64,000 nucleotides of DNA. Origin: Streptomyces virginiae (lineage in GTDB: Bacteria; Actinomycetota; Actinomycetes; Streptomycetales; Streptomycetaceae). The stretch spans positions 248,001-312,000 of the forward strand of contig NZ_JOAK01000012.1 of assembly GCF_000720455.1 (NCBI RefSeq). The letters are read 5' to 3'. Position 1 is the first letter of the stretch. The number at the start of each line of letters is the position of its first letter. Shown one piece after another: positions 1 to 10,000 of the stretch. The position numbers and the translations under genes were made by a program. The notes beneath the pieces are model-generated. The model was not told the origin of the DNA, made no database searches, and worked only from the letters and a program-made list of their open reading frames with translations.

Positions 1-71
1 CCTAACAACCGGCGGACTACGCCCCGCTAAAGCGACCCTTTCATCCGGCTGACCGCGGCACTAAATCAGCC

Positions 72-100
72 TTGCCCGCCCTGTCGACCCCTCCTATATT
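72..100 (+). promoter_or_regulatory. Candidate promoter of the biosynthetic operon
   Basis: A TTGCCC hexamer at 72-77 is separated by 17 bases from TATATT at 95-100, close to the housekeeping sigma consensus (TTGACA, 17 bp, TATAAT). It lies about 45 bases before the first start codon, in a locally less GC-rich stretch. Inferred from sequence only. Confidence 0.5.
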
Positions 101-145
101 CCCGGTGAACGCTCGGCCGAGACGTTCAGAGATGGAGACCTGCAC

Positions 146-853
146 ATGCTCCGGATGCTGCTGAGGCGGCTTCTCCTCATTCCGCTCAGGCTCGTCCTGC
201 GGCCCCGCGTCAGCGGCGTCGAGAACCTGCCGAAGTCCGGCCCCTTCATCATCGCGGCGAACCACTTGTCCTTTTTCGACTCGATATTCATCGCGCTGTT
301 GGTCCCACGACACCTCTACTTCGTGGGCAAGCAGGGCTGGCTGGAGATGCCGGGCCTCAAGGGCCGGCTGCAGGGCCTGTTCTTCCGCTCCGTCGGGATG
401 ATCTCCGTCGACAGCACGAGCGGCTCCGCGACCATGGCGGGCCTGGAGACCTCCCTGCGCATCATGCGCGAGGGGCACGGGGTCGGCGTGCACATCGAGG
501 GCACCCGGTCGCCCGACGGCCGCCTGTACAAGGGGAACACGGGCACGGCGTGGATCGCGCTGCGGAGCGGGGCGCCGGTGGTCCCCTGCGGGCTGACCGG
601 CACGGAGCGGGTGCACCCGGCCGGCGCCAAACGGCTCTACGTCTCCCGCTTCGACGTCCGCTTCGGCGCCCCCATGACCTTCCCCGAGCACGCCGGACGA
701 GAGGACGACCGCCGCGTGCGCCGGACGGTCACGAATCGGATCACGCAGGAGATATCCGCTCTGACCGGCCAGGAGTACGTGGACACCTATGCCGCGACGG
801 TCAAGAGTCGCGCGGCGGAATCCCGGGCCAAGGCGGCGGCAAGCACGGAATAA
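146..853 (+). CDS. 1-acylglycerol-3-phosphate O-acyltransferase-like (PlsC family)
   Basis: The 235-residue protein carries the PlsC acyltransferase signature: the NHLSFFD block (NHxxxxD catalytic pair) near residue 32, and the EGTRS block near residue 117 that binds the phosphate or acceptor. A hydrophobic N-terminus (LRRLLLIPLRLVL) suggests peripheral membrane attachment. The ATG is preceded by GGAGAC at suitable spacing. Such enzymes move an acyl group from acyl-ACP or acyl-CoA to an acceptor hydroxyl. It sits first in the run of cluster genes, 65 bases before the isonitrile-type oxidase, and is apparently read from the promoter at 72-100. It could tailor or store the acyl product, or simply be a lipid gene at the cluster edge. 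The family call is firm; its role in the cluster is inferred. Confidence 0.85.
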   Translation: MLRMLLRRLLLIPLRLVLRPRVSGVENLPKSGPFIIAANHLSFFDSIFIALLVPRHLYFVGKQGWLEMPGLKGRLQGLFFRSVGMISVDSTSGSATMAGLETSLRIMREGHGVGVHIEGTRSPDGRLYKGNTGTAWIALRSGAPVVPCGLTGTERVHPAGAKRLYVSRFDVRFGAPMTFPEHAGREDDRRVRRTVTNRITQEISALTGQEYVDTYAATVKSRAAESRAKAAASTE

Positions 854-918
854 GAAGGGCTTTAGCCCCCGCCGATAGTTTCGTTCCGAGCGCGACTTGA
901 CCACCGAGAGAGGTTCTC

Positions 919-1809
919 GTGAAGATTCTCCGCCAGGAAGACAAGAAGTTCGGCGTAACCGTCGAGGAATTCGATCTCAACACCGCCACGGAAGCGGATT
1001 TCGAAGAGATCAAGAACCGCGTCTACAGCGACAAGATCGTCGTGCTGCGCAACCAGCACCTCTCCTCCCCGGAATTCGCCGAGCTCGGCCGCCGCCTCGG
1101 CACCGTGGAGACGTACTACGAGCCCATGTACCAGCACCCGGAGGTCTCCGAGATCTTCGTGTCCTCGAACGTGGCGAGCTCGGACGGCACCCAGGTCGGC
1201 GTCCCGAAGACCGGCAAGTTCTGGCACGCGGACTACCAGTTCATGCCGAACCCCTTCGGCCTGACGCTCATCTACCCGCAGGTCGTCCCCAAGAAGAACC
1301 GCGGCACCTTCTTCATCGACATGGGCCGCGCCTACGAGGGCCTGTCCGACGAGCTGAAGCACGCCGTCGAGGGCACCCGCGCGGTCCAGAACGTCAGCCG
1401 CTACTTCAAGATCCGCCCCGAGGACGTCTACCGCCCCGTCGGCGAACTGGTCGACGAGATCCAGGCCAAGACGCCCCCGTCGCCCCACCCGACCGCCTTC
1501 AAGCACCCCGCCACCGGCGAGACCGTCCTCTACATCAGCGAGGGCTTCACCACCGGTCTGATCGACGCGGACGGCAACGCGCTGGACAAGTCCCTGCTGA
1601 CCGCCCTCCTGGAGGCGAGCGGCCAGCTGGACGACACGTTCGAGCACGAGAACATCCACCTGCAGACCTTCGAGCAGGGCGACCTCCTCGTCTGGGACAA
1701 CCGCAGCCTCGTCCACCGGGCCCTGCACACCGCCACTCCGGAGCCCGCCGTCTCGCACCGAGTGACCGTGTACGACCAGTACCCCTTCTACGAGGGCCTC
1801 GGCGCCTGA
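919..1809 (+). CDS. Isonitrile-forming non-haem iron oxidase/decarboxylase, ScoE-like (TauD family)
   Basis: TauD/TfdA-fold 2-oxoglutarate-dependent iron enzyme of 296 residues. The iron triad is H103, D105 (in FWHADYQF) and H266, and R281 is the expected 2-oxoglutarate clamp. From memory of ScoE, its ligands H132/D134/H295, the pocket residues K193/R195/H299 and R310 all map here with a constant offset of 29 (K164, R166, H270, R281), and the tyrosine-rich YYEPMY patch is present at 66-71. ScoE-type enzymes oxidise and decarboxylate a 3-[(carboxymethyl)amino]acyl compound to a 3-isocyano acid, which distinguishes them from ordinary TauD. The start is GTG behind GAGAGAGG. An FcoT-like protein, ACP and AMP ligase downstream complete the isonitrile cassette, so context and active site agree. 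Confidence 0.88.
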   Translation: MKILRQEDKKFGVTVEEFDLNTATEADFEEIKNRVYSDKIVVLRNQHLSSPEFAELGRRLGTVETYYEPMYQHPEVSEIFVSSNVASSDGTQVGVPKTGKFWHADYQFMPNPFGLTLIYPQVVPKKNRGTFFIDMGRAYEGLSDELKHAVEGTRAVQNVSRYFKIRPEDVYRPVGELVDEIQAKTPPSPHPTAFKHPATGETVLYISEGFTTGLIDADGNALDKSLLTALLEASGQLDDTFEHENIHLQTFEQGDLLVWDNRSLVHRALHTATPEPAVSHRVTVYDQYPFYEGLGA

Positions 1810-1863
1810 CGCGGTACGCGCTCCCGCCGGCCCCCCACGAGTTCCGCTCTACAGAGGTGAAGA

Positions 1864-3060
1864 ATGACCGCTCCCCAGTGCCCGGTTGCCCATGAGGTGT
1901 TCGACCAGCAGTACATGCGCGACCCCTACGGGACCTACGCGTCCCTGCACGAGAAGGGGCCCGTCCACCGCATCATGACCCCCGAGGGCTTCCCGGCCTG
2001 GCTGGTCACGGGCTTCGAGGAGACCCGGGACGCACTGGCCGACCGGCGGCTCGTCCGCAGCATCGAGCACGCCGGTGAGGACTACCGCACCCTGCCCCTC
2101 CCGGCCGAGTTCAGCACCAAGACCGTCGCCACCGAAGACGGCGCCGAGCACATGCGGCTGCGCAAGTTCATGAACAAGTCGTTCGCGATCAAGCGCGTGC
2201 GCGCACTGCGCAAGCGCGTGGTCGAGCTGACCGACGGCTACATCGACGCGATGGGCGAGTCCGGCGAGACCGACCTCATGACGGCGATCGCCCTGCCCCT
2301 GCCGATCACCATCACCGGCGACATCATGGGCGTCCCCGACGAGGACCGCGCGAACTTCCAGTACTGGACCGACTCCATGCTGGGCATCAACACCGAGGTC
2401 GTGCGCGAGGCCGGCGCCACGATGCTGGGCTTCCTCAAGCGCCTCATCGACGACAAGCGCACCAGCCCGGGCGACGACATCTTCTCCGACTGGATCGCCT
2501 GGACGGACGACGACGGCAAGCACCTCGACGACCACGAGCTGATCGGCCTGGGCTTCATGGTCCTGCTCGGCGGCTACGACACCACCGTGGGCATGATCGG
2601 CGGCGGCATGCTCGCCCTGCTGAACGACCGTCCCAAGCTGGAGCGGCTGCGGGCCAATCCGGAGCAGATCCCGGACGCCGTCGAGGAGCTGCTGCGCCTG
2701 TACGGCACCGCCCACACCGGTGTGCGCCGCTTCGCCACCGAGGACATGACCATCGGCGGCGTGGAGATCAAGAAGGGCGACGTCGTCCTGTGCTCCATGG
2801 GTGCCGCGGACCGCGACCCGCTGCGCTTCGAGAACCCGGACGAGGTCGACCTCGACCGGCCCAACCTCACGCACATCGCCTTCGGCCAGGGCCCGCACTA
2901 CTGCCCCGGCTCGGAGCTGGGCCGCATGGAGATCGCCATCGCCATCGAGACCCTGCTGCGCCGCCTGCCCAACCTGGAACTGGCCGCGCCCGCCGACTCC
3001 GTCCAGTGGCGCGAGGCATACCTCATCCGCGCCCCCAAGGCCATTCCGATCCGCTACTGA
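1864..3060 (+). CDS. Cytochrome P450
   Basis: A soluble bacterial P450 of 398 residues. The haem-binding loop is FGQGPHYCPG with the thiolate ligand at C347. The I-helix oxygen-activation motif reads GGYDTT rather than the common AGxDTT, and an ExxR-type ELLR is present. The ATG follows AGAGGTGAAG, about 54 bases after the oxidase gene, and the next gene starts two bases after its stop, so it is translated with the isonitrile genes. A hydroxylation or epoxidation of the acyl chain or an oxidation next to the isonitrile are the obvious possibilities. The substrate cannot be read from sequence. No ferredoxin gene lies beside it, so redox partners must come from elsewhere in the genome. Confidence 0.93.
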   Translation: MTAPQCPVAHEVFDQQYMRDPYGTYASLHEKGPVHRIMTPEGFPAWLVTGFEETRDALADRRLVRSIEHAGEDYRTLPLPAEFSTKTVATEDGAEHMRLRKFMNKSFAIKRVRALRKRVVELTDGYIDAMGESGETDLMTAIALPLPITITGDIMGVPDEDRANFQYWTDSMLGINTEVVREAGATMLGFLKRLIDDKRTSPGDDIFSDWIAWTDDDGKHLDDHELIGLGFMVLLGGYDTTVGMIGGGMLALLNDRPKLERLRANPEQIPDAVEELLRLYGTAHTGVRRFATEDMTIGGVEIKKGDVVLCSMGAADRDPLRFENPDEVDLDRPNLTHIAFGQGPHYCPGSELGRMEIAIAIETLLRRLPNLELAAPADSVQWREAYLIRAPKAIPIRY

Positions 3061-3062
3061 TC

Positions 3063-3590
3063 ATGACCGACACCGAACTGCTGGCGCAGGTGCTCAAGCC
3101 CTACCGGGAGCACTGCCAGTACCTGAAGTCGTGCGAGGTGACGGTAGGGGGTGACGGGTCGGCCGGACTGGTCTCGGCCCGCTGCGAGTTCGAGATCCCG
3201 GAGTCGTGCTACATCGACGACACCGGGCACTTCAACTCGGTGGAGTTCAACATCTGTTACAACCAGATGCTGTACTACGTCATCGCGAAGTCGGTGCAGG
3301 ACGGGCTCCTGGAGTCCTTCGCGCACTGGTCCATGGAGGACTACTGGCAGCGCCAGCTGGCCGACTTCCTCATCACCGACTTCCGCAGCACCTTCAAGCG
3401 GGCCATGCGCGGCCGCCACTTCTCCGGCGAGATCCAGATCCTGGACGTCGTGGAGTGGGAGGGCAGCGACATCCGCGAGCCGCTGCTCGTCGTCCACACC
3501 GCCTGCCGGTACTGGGACGCGAGCGGCGGCAACTGCCACGGCGAAGTGAAGATCGCCATCACCCATCCGATGACTGCGGTGCAACCATGA
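3063..3590 (+). CDS. FcoT/ScoD-type hot-dog thioesterase-lyase
   Basis: This 175-residue hot-dog protein resembles Rv0098 (FcoT) and ScoD. The conserved block TGHFNSVEFNICYNQM runs from about residue 54, followed by a tyrosine pair (YY) and a long helix. In isonitrile pathways this family adds glycine across the double bond of an alpha,beta-unsaturated acyl-ACP and can hydrolyse the adduct, giving the substrate of the ScoE-type oxidase. In mycobacteria the same fold was first described as a long-chain acyl-CoA thioesterase. The start lies two bases after the P450 stop, and its own stop overlaps the ACP start (ATGA). Gene order oxidase-P450-FcoT-ACP supports the isonitrile role over a general thioesterase role. 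Confidence 0.85.
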   Translation: MTDTELLAQVLKPYREHCQYLKSCEVTVGGDGSAGLVSARCEFEIPESCYIDDTGHFNSVEFNICYNQMLYYVIAKSVQDGLLESFAHWSMEDYWQRQLADFLITDFRSTFKRAMRGRHFSGEIQILDVVEWEGSDIREPLLVVHTACRYWDASGGNCHGEVKIAITHPMTAVQP

Positions 3591-3982
3591 CCATCGACCC
3601 CCGTGCGGCCGACCGCTTCCGGCGGCTCCCCCGGTCGGAGTGGCGGACGGAGCTGGAGGCCCTCGTGGTCCGGGAGTTCCGTACGGCCCTGCTGATGACC
3701 GGGGACGAAACCGTTCCGCTCGACGAGAACTACTTCGACCTGGGCCTGACCTCGCTGCGCGCCACCGAGATCAAGCAGCGGCTGGAGGCCGGTCTCGGCG
3801 TCACGATCGACACGTCCGTGCTCTTCGGCAGCCCGACGGTCGACCGGCTCCTGGACCACCTGCTCACGCAGCCCCTGGACGGTGCACCGGCGCCCGGCCC
3901 GGCGGCCCCCGCCGCGCCCGCCGCACCCGACCTGCGCAAGTCCCTGGTCGACGACCTGCTGAGCGACCTCTACCAGGCCTGA
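3587..3982 (+). CDS. Free-standing acyl carrier protein, ScoC-like
   Basis: An acyl carrier protein of 131 residues with the phosphopantetheine attachment motif DLGLTSL (serine S56). After the four-helix carrier domain there is a Pro/Ala linker and a short C-terminal helix (KSLVDDLLSDLYQA) that could dock a partner. The start overlaps the upstream stop in ATGA, so it is translationally coupled to the FcoT-like gene. In ScoA-E-type systems the AMP ligase loads this carrier and the FcoT-like enzyme acts on its acyl group. Here the carrier must deliver its cargo to a PKS instead of an NRPS. The C-terminal extension is longer than a minimal ACP needs and could be the docking element for that new partner (inference). 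Confidence 0.9.
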   Translation: MTIDPRAADRFRRLPRSEWRTELEALVVREFRTALLMTGDETVPLDENYFDLGLTSLRATEIKQRLEAGLGVTIDTSVLFGSPTVDRLLDHLLTQPLDGAPAPGPAAPAAPAAPDLRKSLVDDLLSDLYQA

Positions 3983-4036
3983 CCACGTCTCTCCAGCAGG
4001 GCCCCTCGCGGCCCTGCCGGATCTGGAGGAAAGACC

Positions 4037-7000
4037 GTGCCCAACACGCCCGCCCATGAGCAGGATGAGCTGGAGGCGTCCCGTGAGGCTCTCCAGCAGC
4101 ACAAGCAGCTCCTCAAGGAGCTGATGCTGGAGAAGTACGAGCCCATCGCCATCGTCGGGGCCGGAATCCGGTTCCCGGGCGGCAACGACACCCCCGAGGG
4201 CTTCACCGAGTTCCTGCGCGCCGGCGGTGTCGGGACCGGCCCCATCCCCGAATCCCGCTGGAACGTGGCGGAGTTCGCGTCCGGCGGCGAGAACGCCAAG
4301 GGCAAGATCCTGCCGCACAGCGGCGGCTTCCTGGACGGCATCGACCGGTTCGACCCCCGCTTCTTCAACATCTCCCCCAAGGAGGCCCAGTACATCGACC
4401 CGCAGCAGCGGCTCGTACTGGAGACCGCCTGGGAGGCGCTGGAGCACGCGAACATCGACCCGACCGCCCTGCGCGGCGGCAACGGCGGCGTGTACGTCGG
4501 CATCAGTTGCGTCGACTACACCATCGAGATCGACGACCTGGCCTACGACGAGCTGGACGCCAACGTCGGCACCGGCACGGCCCACAGCGTCGCGGCCGGC
4601 CGCATCTCCTACTTCCTCGGCATGCGCGGCCCGAGCATGGCCATCGACACCGCCTGCTCGTCCTCGCTGGTCGCCCTGCACCTCGCGGTCGAGGGGCTGC
4701 GGCGCGGCGAGTGCGAGATCGCGCTGTGCGGCGGCGTCAACGCCATCCACCACCCGCGCAACCACATCGTCTTCTCCCAGGCGGGCATGCTCTCGCCCGA
4801 CGGGATGTGCAAGACCTTCGACGACTCGGCCGACGGCTACAGCCGCGCCGAGGGCTGCGGCATGGTCGTCCTCAAGCGGCTGTCCGACGCCCTGCGCGAC
4901 GGCGACCGCGTGATCGCCCTGGTCCGCGGCACGGCGGTACGCCAGGACGGCGAGAGCGGCGGCCTGACCGTCCCCAACGGCTCCGCGCAGGAGCAGGTGA
5001 TGCGGGCCGCGCTGGGCGCGGCCATGCTGGAGCCCGGCGACGTCTCCTACGTCGAGGCGCACGGCACCGGCACCTCGCTCGGGGACCCCATCGAGATGGG
5101 CGCCATCAACGGGGTGTTCTCCCGGTCCCACACCGCGGACGCGCCGCTCGTCGTCGGCTCGCTCAAGAGCAACATCGGCCACATGGAGGCCGCCGCCGGC
5201 ATCGGCGGCGTCGTCAAGGCCGCGCTCCAGCTGCAGAACGGCGAGATCTACCCCCACCTGCACGCGGACAAGCCCTCGTCGCACATCCCGTGGGCGAACA
5301 TGCCCGTCGAGGTGCCGAACGAGGGCCGCGCCTGGGCGGCGCCGGTCCGCCGCGCCCTGATCAACTCCTTCGGCTTCCAGGGCACCATCGCCTCCGCCGT
5401 GCTGGAGCAGCCGCCCGCACCCGCCGGGCAGGCGCACCCCGGCCAGGATGCGCCGCAGACCGCCGGGCACGTCTTCACCCTCTCCGCCAAGGGCGAGAAG
5501 GCCCTGGCCCTCCAGACGCAGAACTACCGCGACTTCCTCGCCGGGAACCCGGACGCCGACCTCGCCGACCTCTGCTACACGGGCAACATCGGCCGCGCCC
5601 ACTTCGGCACCCGCCTGACGGGTGTCGTCCGTGACCGCGCCGAGCTGGAAGCGCTCCTGGACAAGGCCCCCGCGGCCGCCTCCGACCTGCGCAGGGTCGC
5701 ACTTCTCTTCACCGGGCAGGGCTCCCAGTACCCGGGAATGGGCCGCTCGCTGTACGACGCGTACCCGGTCTTCCGGGAGCACCTGGACGCCTGCGAGCAG
5801 CTGTTCGCGCCGGCCATCGGCCGGTCGGTGAGGGACCTCGTCCTGGGCACCGCCGAGGACGCCGAGGTCATCCACGAGACCCGCTACACCCAGCCGGCGC
5901 TGTTCGCCCTGGAGTACGCCACCGCGAAGCTCTGGCTCAGCTGGGGCATCGAGCCGAGCGTCCTGATCGGCCACAGCATCGGCGAGGTCGTCGCCGCCGC
6001 GATCGGCGGGCTGTTCTCGCTGGAGGACGCCGTGCGGCTGGTCGCCGCCCGTGCCCGGCTGATGCAGTCGGTGACCGCCCCCGGCGGCATGGTCGCCGTG
6101 ACAACGCCCGCCGAGGAGGTGGCGCCGCTGCTGGAGGCCTACGGGGACGTCTCCTTCGCCGCGTTCAACGCCCCCGGCCAGTGCGTGATCTCGGGCGGCA
6201 CGGCATCGCTCGCCGAGATCACCGCCGCGCTCACCGCCCGCGAGGTGAAGACGAAGGCCCTGCCGGTCTCGCACGCCTTCCACTCGCCGCTGATGCACGA
6301 GGTGTTCGACGCGTTCCGCGAGGTCGTCTCCACGATCGACTTCCGGGTGCCCGAGCTGACCCTGGTCTCCAACCTGACCGGCCGGGTAGCCGACCCGGCC
6401 GAGCTGGCCACCCCCGAGTACTGGGTGCGCCACATCGGCGAACCGGTCGACTTCAGCGCGGGCATGGCCACCATCGGCGCCCGCGGCCGCCACGCCTTCA
6501 TCGAGGTCGGGCCCGCCGCGACGCTGCTGGGCCTGGGCCGGCGCATCCTCGACGCCCGCGACCACGTCTGGGTGGCGAGCACCGGTGCCGAGGACACCGC
6601 CGGCTCCACGGCCCGCAAGGCCCTCACCGACGTCTACGCCGCCGGCCTGCACGTCGACTGGGCCGGCTACCACGCGGGCCGCCCGCACCGCCGCGTCCCG
6701 CTGCCGCGCACGGTCTTCGACCGCAAGCGCTACTGGCTCCCGATCAACGGCGTCCGGCACTCCAAGGAGCTGGTGGCCGATGCCTCGCGCGTCCACCACC
6801 CGCTGCTCGGCCAGGAGATCACCGACGCCGCGGGCCGCGAACGCGGTGTGCGCGAGTTCGCCGCGACCATCGCCCCCGACCGCCCGGCCCAGCTCGCGGA
6901 CCACGTGGTCATGGGCCAGGTGGTGTTCCCCGGAGCGGGCTACGTCGAGATCCTGCTGGCGCTCCAGGACGCCGTGTACGGCGAGACGGGCCGGCCGCTG

Positions 7001-10000
7001 GAGGGCGTGGACATCCTCGAACCGCTGATCCTCACCGAGGACCAGCCCACCGAGGTCCGCACCCGCCTGACGGAACTGCCGGACGGCGGCGCCGAGGTGG
7101 AGATCGTCAGCCGGGTCGAGGGCTCCGGCCGGGCCATCGAGCGGCGGCACGCCGTCGCCCGGATCGCCGCCGGCTGGACCCTGCTGCCCGAGCTGGAGCA
7201 GGCAGCGGCCGAACTGGCCGCCCGGGCCGCCGCCGACACCGGCGGGCAGGCTCCGGCCCCGCGCCGCGCGGACGACCTGTACGCCGACTTCGCCGACCTC
7301 GGTCTGGAGTACGGCCCCGAGTTCCGCCGCATCGAGCTGTTGTCCCGCGAGGGCGACGGCGTGGCCGTCGCCCAGCTCCTCGGCCGGCCTGCCGGCGCGG
7401 TGGAGCACATGCCGCCGTCCGTCCTCGACAACGTCATCCAGTCCCTCGCGGCCGTCCTCGACAACGGCCACACCTACCTCCCGGTCGCCTTCGGCACCTT
7501 CCAGCTGCTGAAGAAGCCCAAGCAGGGCGCCCTGCGCAGCCTGGCGCGGATCACCAGCGAGGAGAGCGCCGACGGCGAACTCACCGCCGACCTGGTGCTG
7601 CTGGAGGGTGACCGGCCGCTGTTCGTCGTACGCGACCTCGGCTTCAAGCGGGTGGCCAACACCGCCGGCGGGCCCCGCCGCAGGTTCTTCCACACCCCGC
7701 GCTGGACCAAGCGCTCGCTGGTGCGGCGCGGTACCGAGGGAGCCCGCCGGATCCTGGTCGTCGGCCGGGACGAGGCGGCCCTCGCGGGGGCGGTCAACGA
7801 CCTCGAGGCGGCGGACGTCTCCCTGGCCTTCGCGCCGGACGCCGGCTCGGCGGCCCGCGCGGCCCAGGGCCTGGCGGGGCGTCCCACCGACGTGGCCTGG
7901 TTCTGGCGTGCCCAGCCGGGCCCGGTCACCGAGGAGCGGCTGCGCGCCGAGTCCGAGGCCAACTACCGTGACCTGCTGGCATTGCTGGCCTCGCTGGAGC
8001 AGCAGGGCTTCGGCCGCGAGCAGAGGCTGTGGCTGGTCACCGAGGGTGCTCAGCGGCTGCCGGGCGACGTGCCCGCGCCGGGGGCCGGCGCCGTGCCCGC
8101 CTCCTCCCTGTGGGGCTTCGGCCTCTCCCTGTGGAGCGAGTACCCGACGTACAAGGTCACCCTGGTCGACCTGCCGGAGGGCGGCGACGCACGGTCGCTG
8201 GCCGACGAGTGGCTGGCCGCGGAGGCCGAGGAGTTCCAGATCGGCTACCGGGCGGGCAACCGCCACGTGCGCCGGCTGCGCCCGGTGGAGCCGGCCGCCG
8301 CGGACGACGACAACTTCGAGCTCACCGTGACGGAGTACGGCGAGTTCGCCAACATCAAGCCGGTGCCGCTGGCCGACGTCGCCCCCCAGGGGGACGAGGT
8401 GCAGGTCCAGGTGCACGCCGCGGGCCTCAACTTCAAGGACGTCCTCAACGCGCTCGGCCTGCTCAAGCAGCACGCCGAGGACACCGGGGTGCCCTACCAG
8501 CGGCTGCCCCTGGGCTTCGAGGGCTCCGGCACGGTCCTCGCGGCCGGCCCGGACGCCGAGTTCGCCCCGGGCGACGAGGTCGTCCTCAGCCACCTCGGGT
8601 GCATGAAGCGCCGGGTGACGGTGCCGTCGGCCATGGCGGTGCGCAAGCCCGCCAACGTCGGCTTCGCCGAGGCCGCCGGTCTGGCCACCGCGTACGTGAC
8701 CGCGTACTACGCCCTGCACGACCTGGCCGGCATCAAGGCCGGCGACAAGGTGCTGGTGCACGCCGCCGCGGGCGGGGTGGGGCAGGCAGCGGTGCAGCTG
8801 GTGAAGCTCGCCGGGGCCGAGGTCATCGCCACGGCCAGCCCGCGCAAGCAGGCCCTGCTGCACGCCCAGGGCGTCGAGCACGTCCTGAACTCGCGCTCCC
8901 CGGAGTTCGCCGAGCGGATCCTGGAGATCACCGGCGGCGCGGGCGTCGACATCGTCCTCAACAGCCTGAACAAGGAGTACATCGCCGAGGGCATGCGGGC
9001 GCTGGGCCGGGGCGGGCGCTTCGTGGAGCTCGGCAAGATCGGCATCTGGTCCGCGGAGCAGGCGCGCGAGGCGCGTCCGGACGTGGCGTACCACAACTTC
9101 GACCTCAGCGAGTTCCCCGAGCACGAGCTGCGCGCGGTGAACAAGCAGATCCTGGAGACCGTCGCCGGCCTCCTGGAGCGGGAGGAGATCCGGCCCATCC
9201 CGACGACCTCGTACTCCTTGGAGGAGATCGAGGAGGCGTTCGGGGTCCTCAGCCGGGGTGCGAACATCGGCAAGCTCGTCCTCGACCTCACCGCGTCGGG
9301 CGACCGCCCGGCCCGGCCCGTGGAGATCGCCGCGGACCGCACGTACCTGATCACGGGTGGTCTGGGCGCCATCGGCACCGTCACCGCCGAACGCCTGGTC
9401 GCCCTGGGCGCCCGGCACATCGGGCTGGTCAGCCGGCGGGCCGTGTCCACCGAGCGGACCGCGGCCATCGCGGCCGGCCTCGGCGAGGGGGTCTCGGTGA
9501 CCGCCTACCAGGGCGACATCGCCCGCACCGAGGACGTGCTCCGCATCGCCGAGGACGTCAAGGCGTCCGGCAGGCCGCTCGCGGGCGTCTTCCACGGCGC
9601 GGGCGTCCTGGCCGACATGCCGATCTCGGCGATGGACTGGGAGAGCGTCGAGAAGGTCTTCGAGGCGAAGGTGTTCGGCACCTGGCAGCTCGACCAGGTC
9701 CTGCGGACCTTCCCCGAGGAGCCGTTCCTGGTGGGCTATTCCTCGGTGGCCTCGGTGCTGGGACCGGTGGCGCAGGGCAACTACGCGGCGGGCAACGCCT
9801 TCATCGACACGGTGATGCAGTGGCGTTCCGCGGCGGGCCTGCCGGGCCTCAGCATCGGCTGGGGGCCGTGGGCCGAGGTGGGCATGGCCGCGAACCTCAG
9901 CGCCGAGCTGATCCGCGGCATCGAGGGCCAGGGCATGCGGTTCCTCAAGCCGACGGACGGCGCGCGGTGCCTGTTCAAGGCGCTGGGCGGCAGCGAGTCG

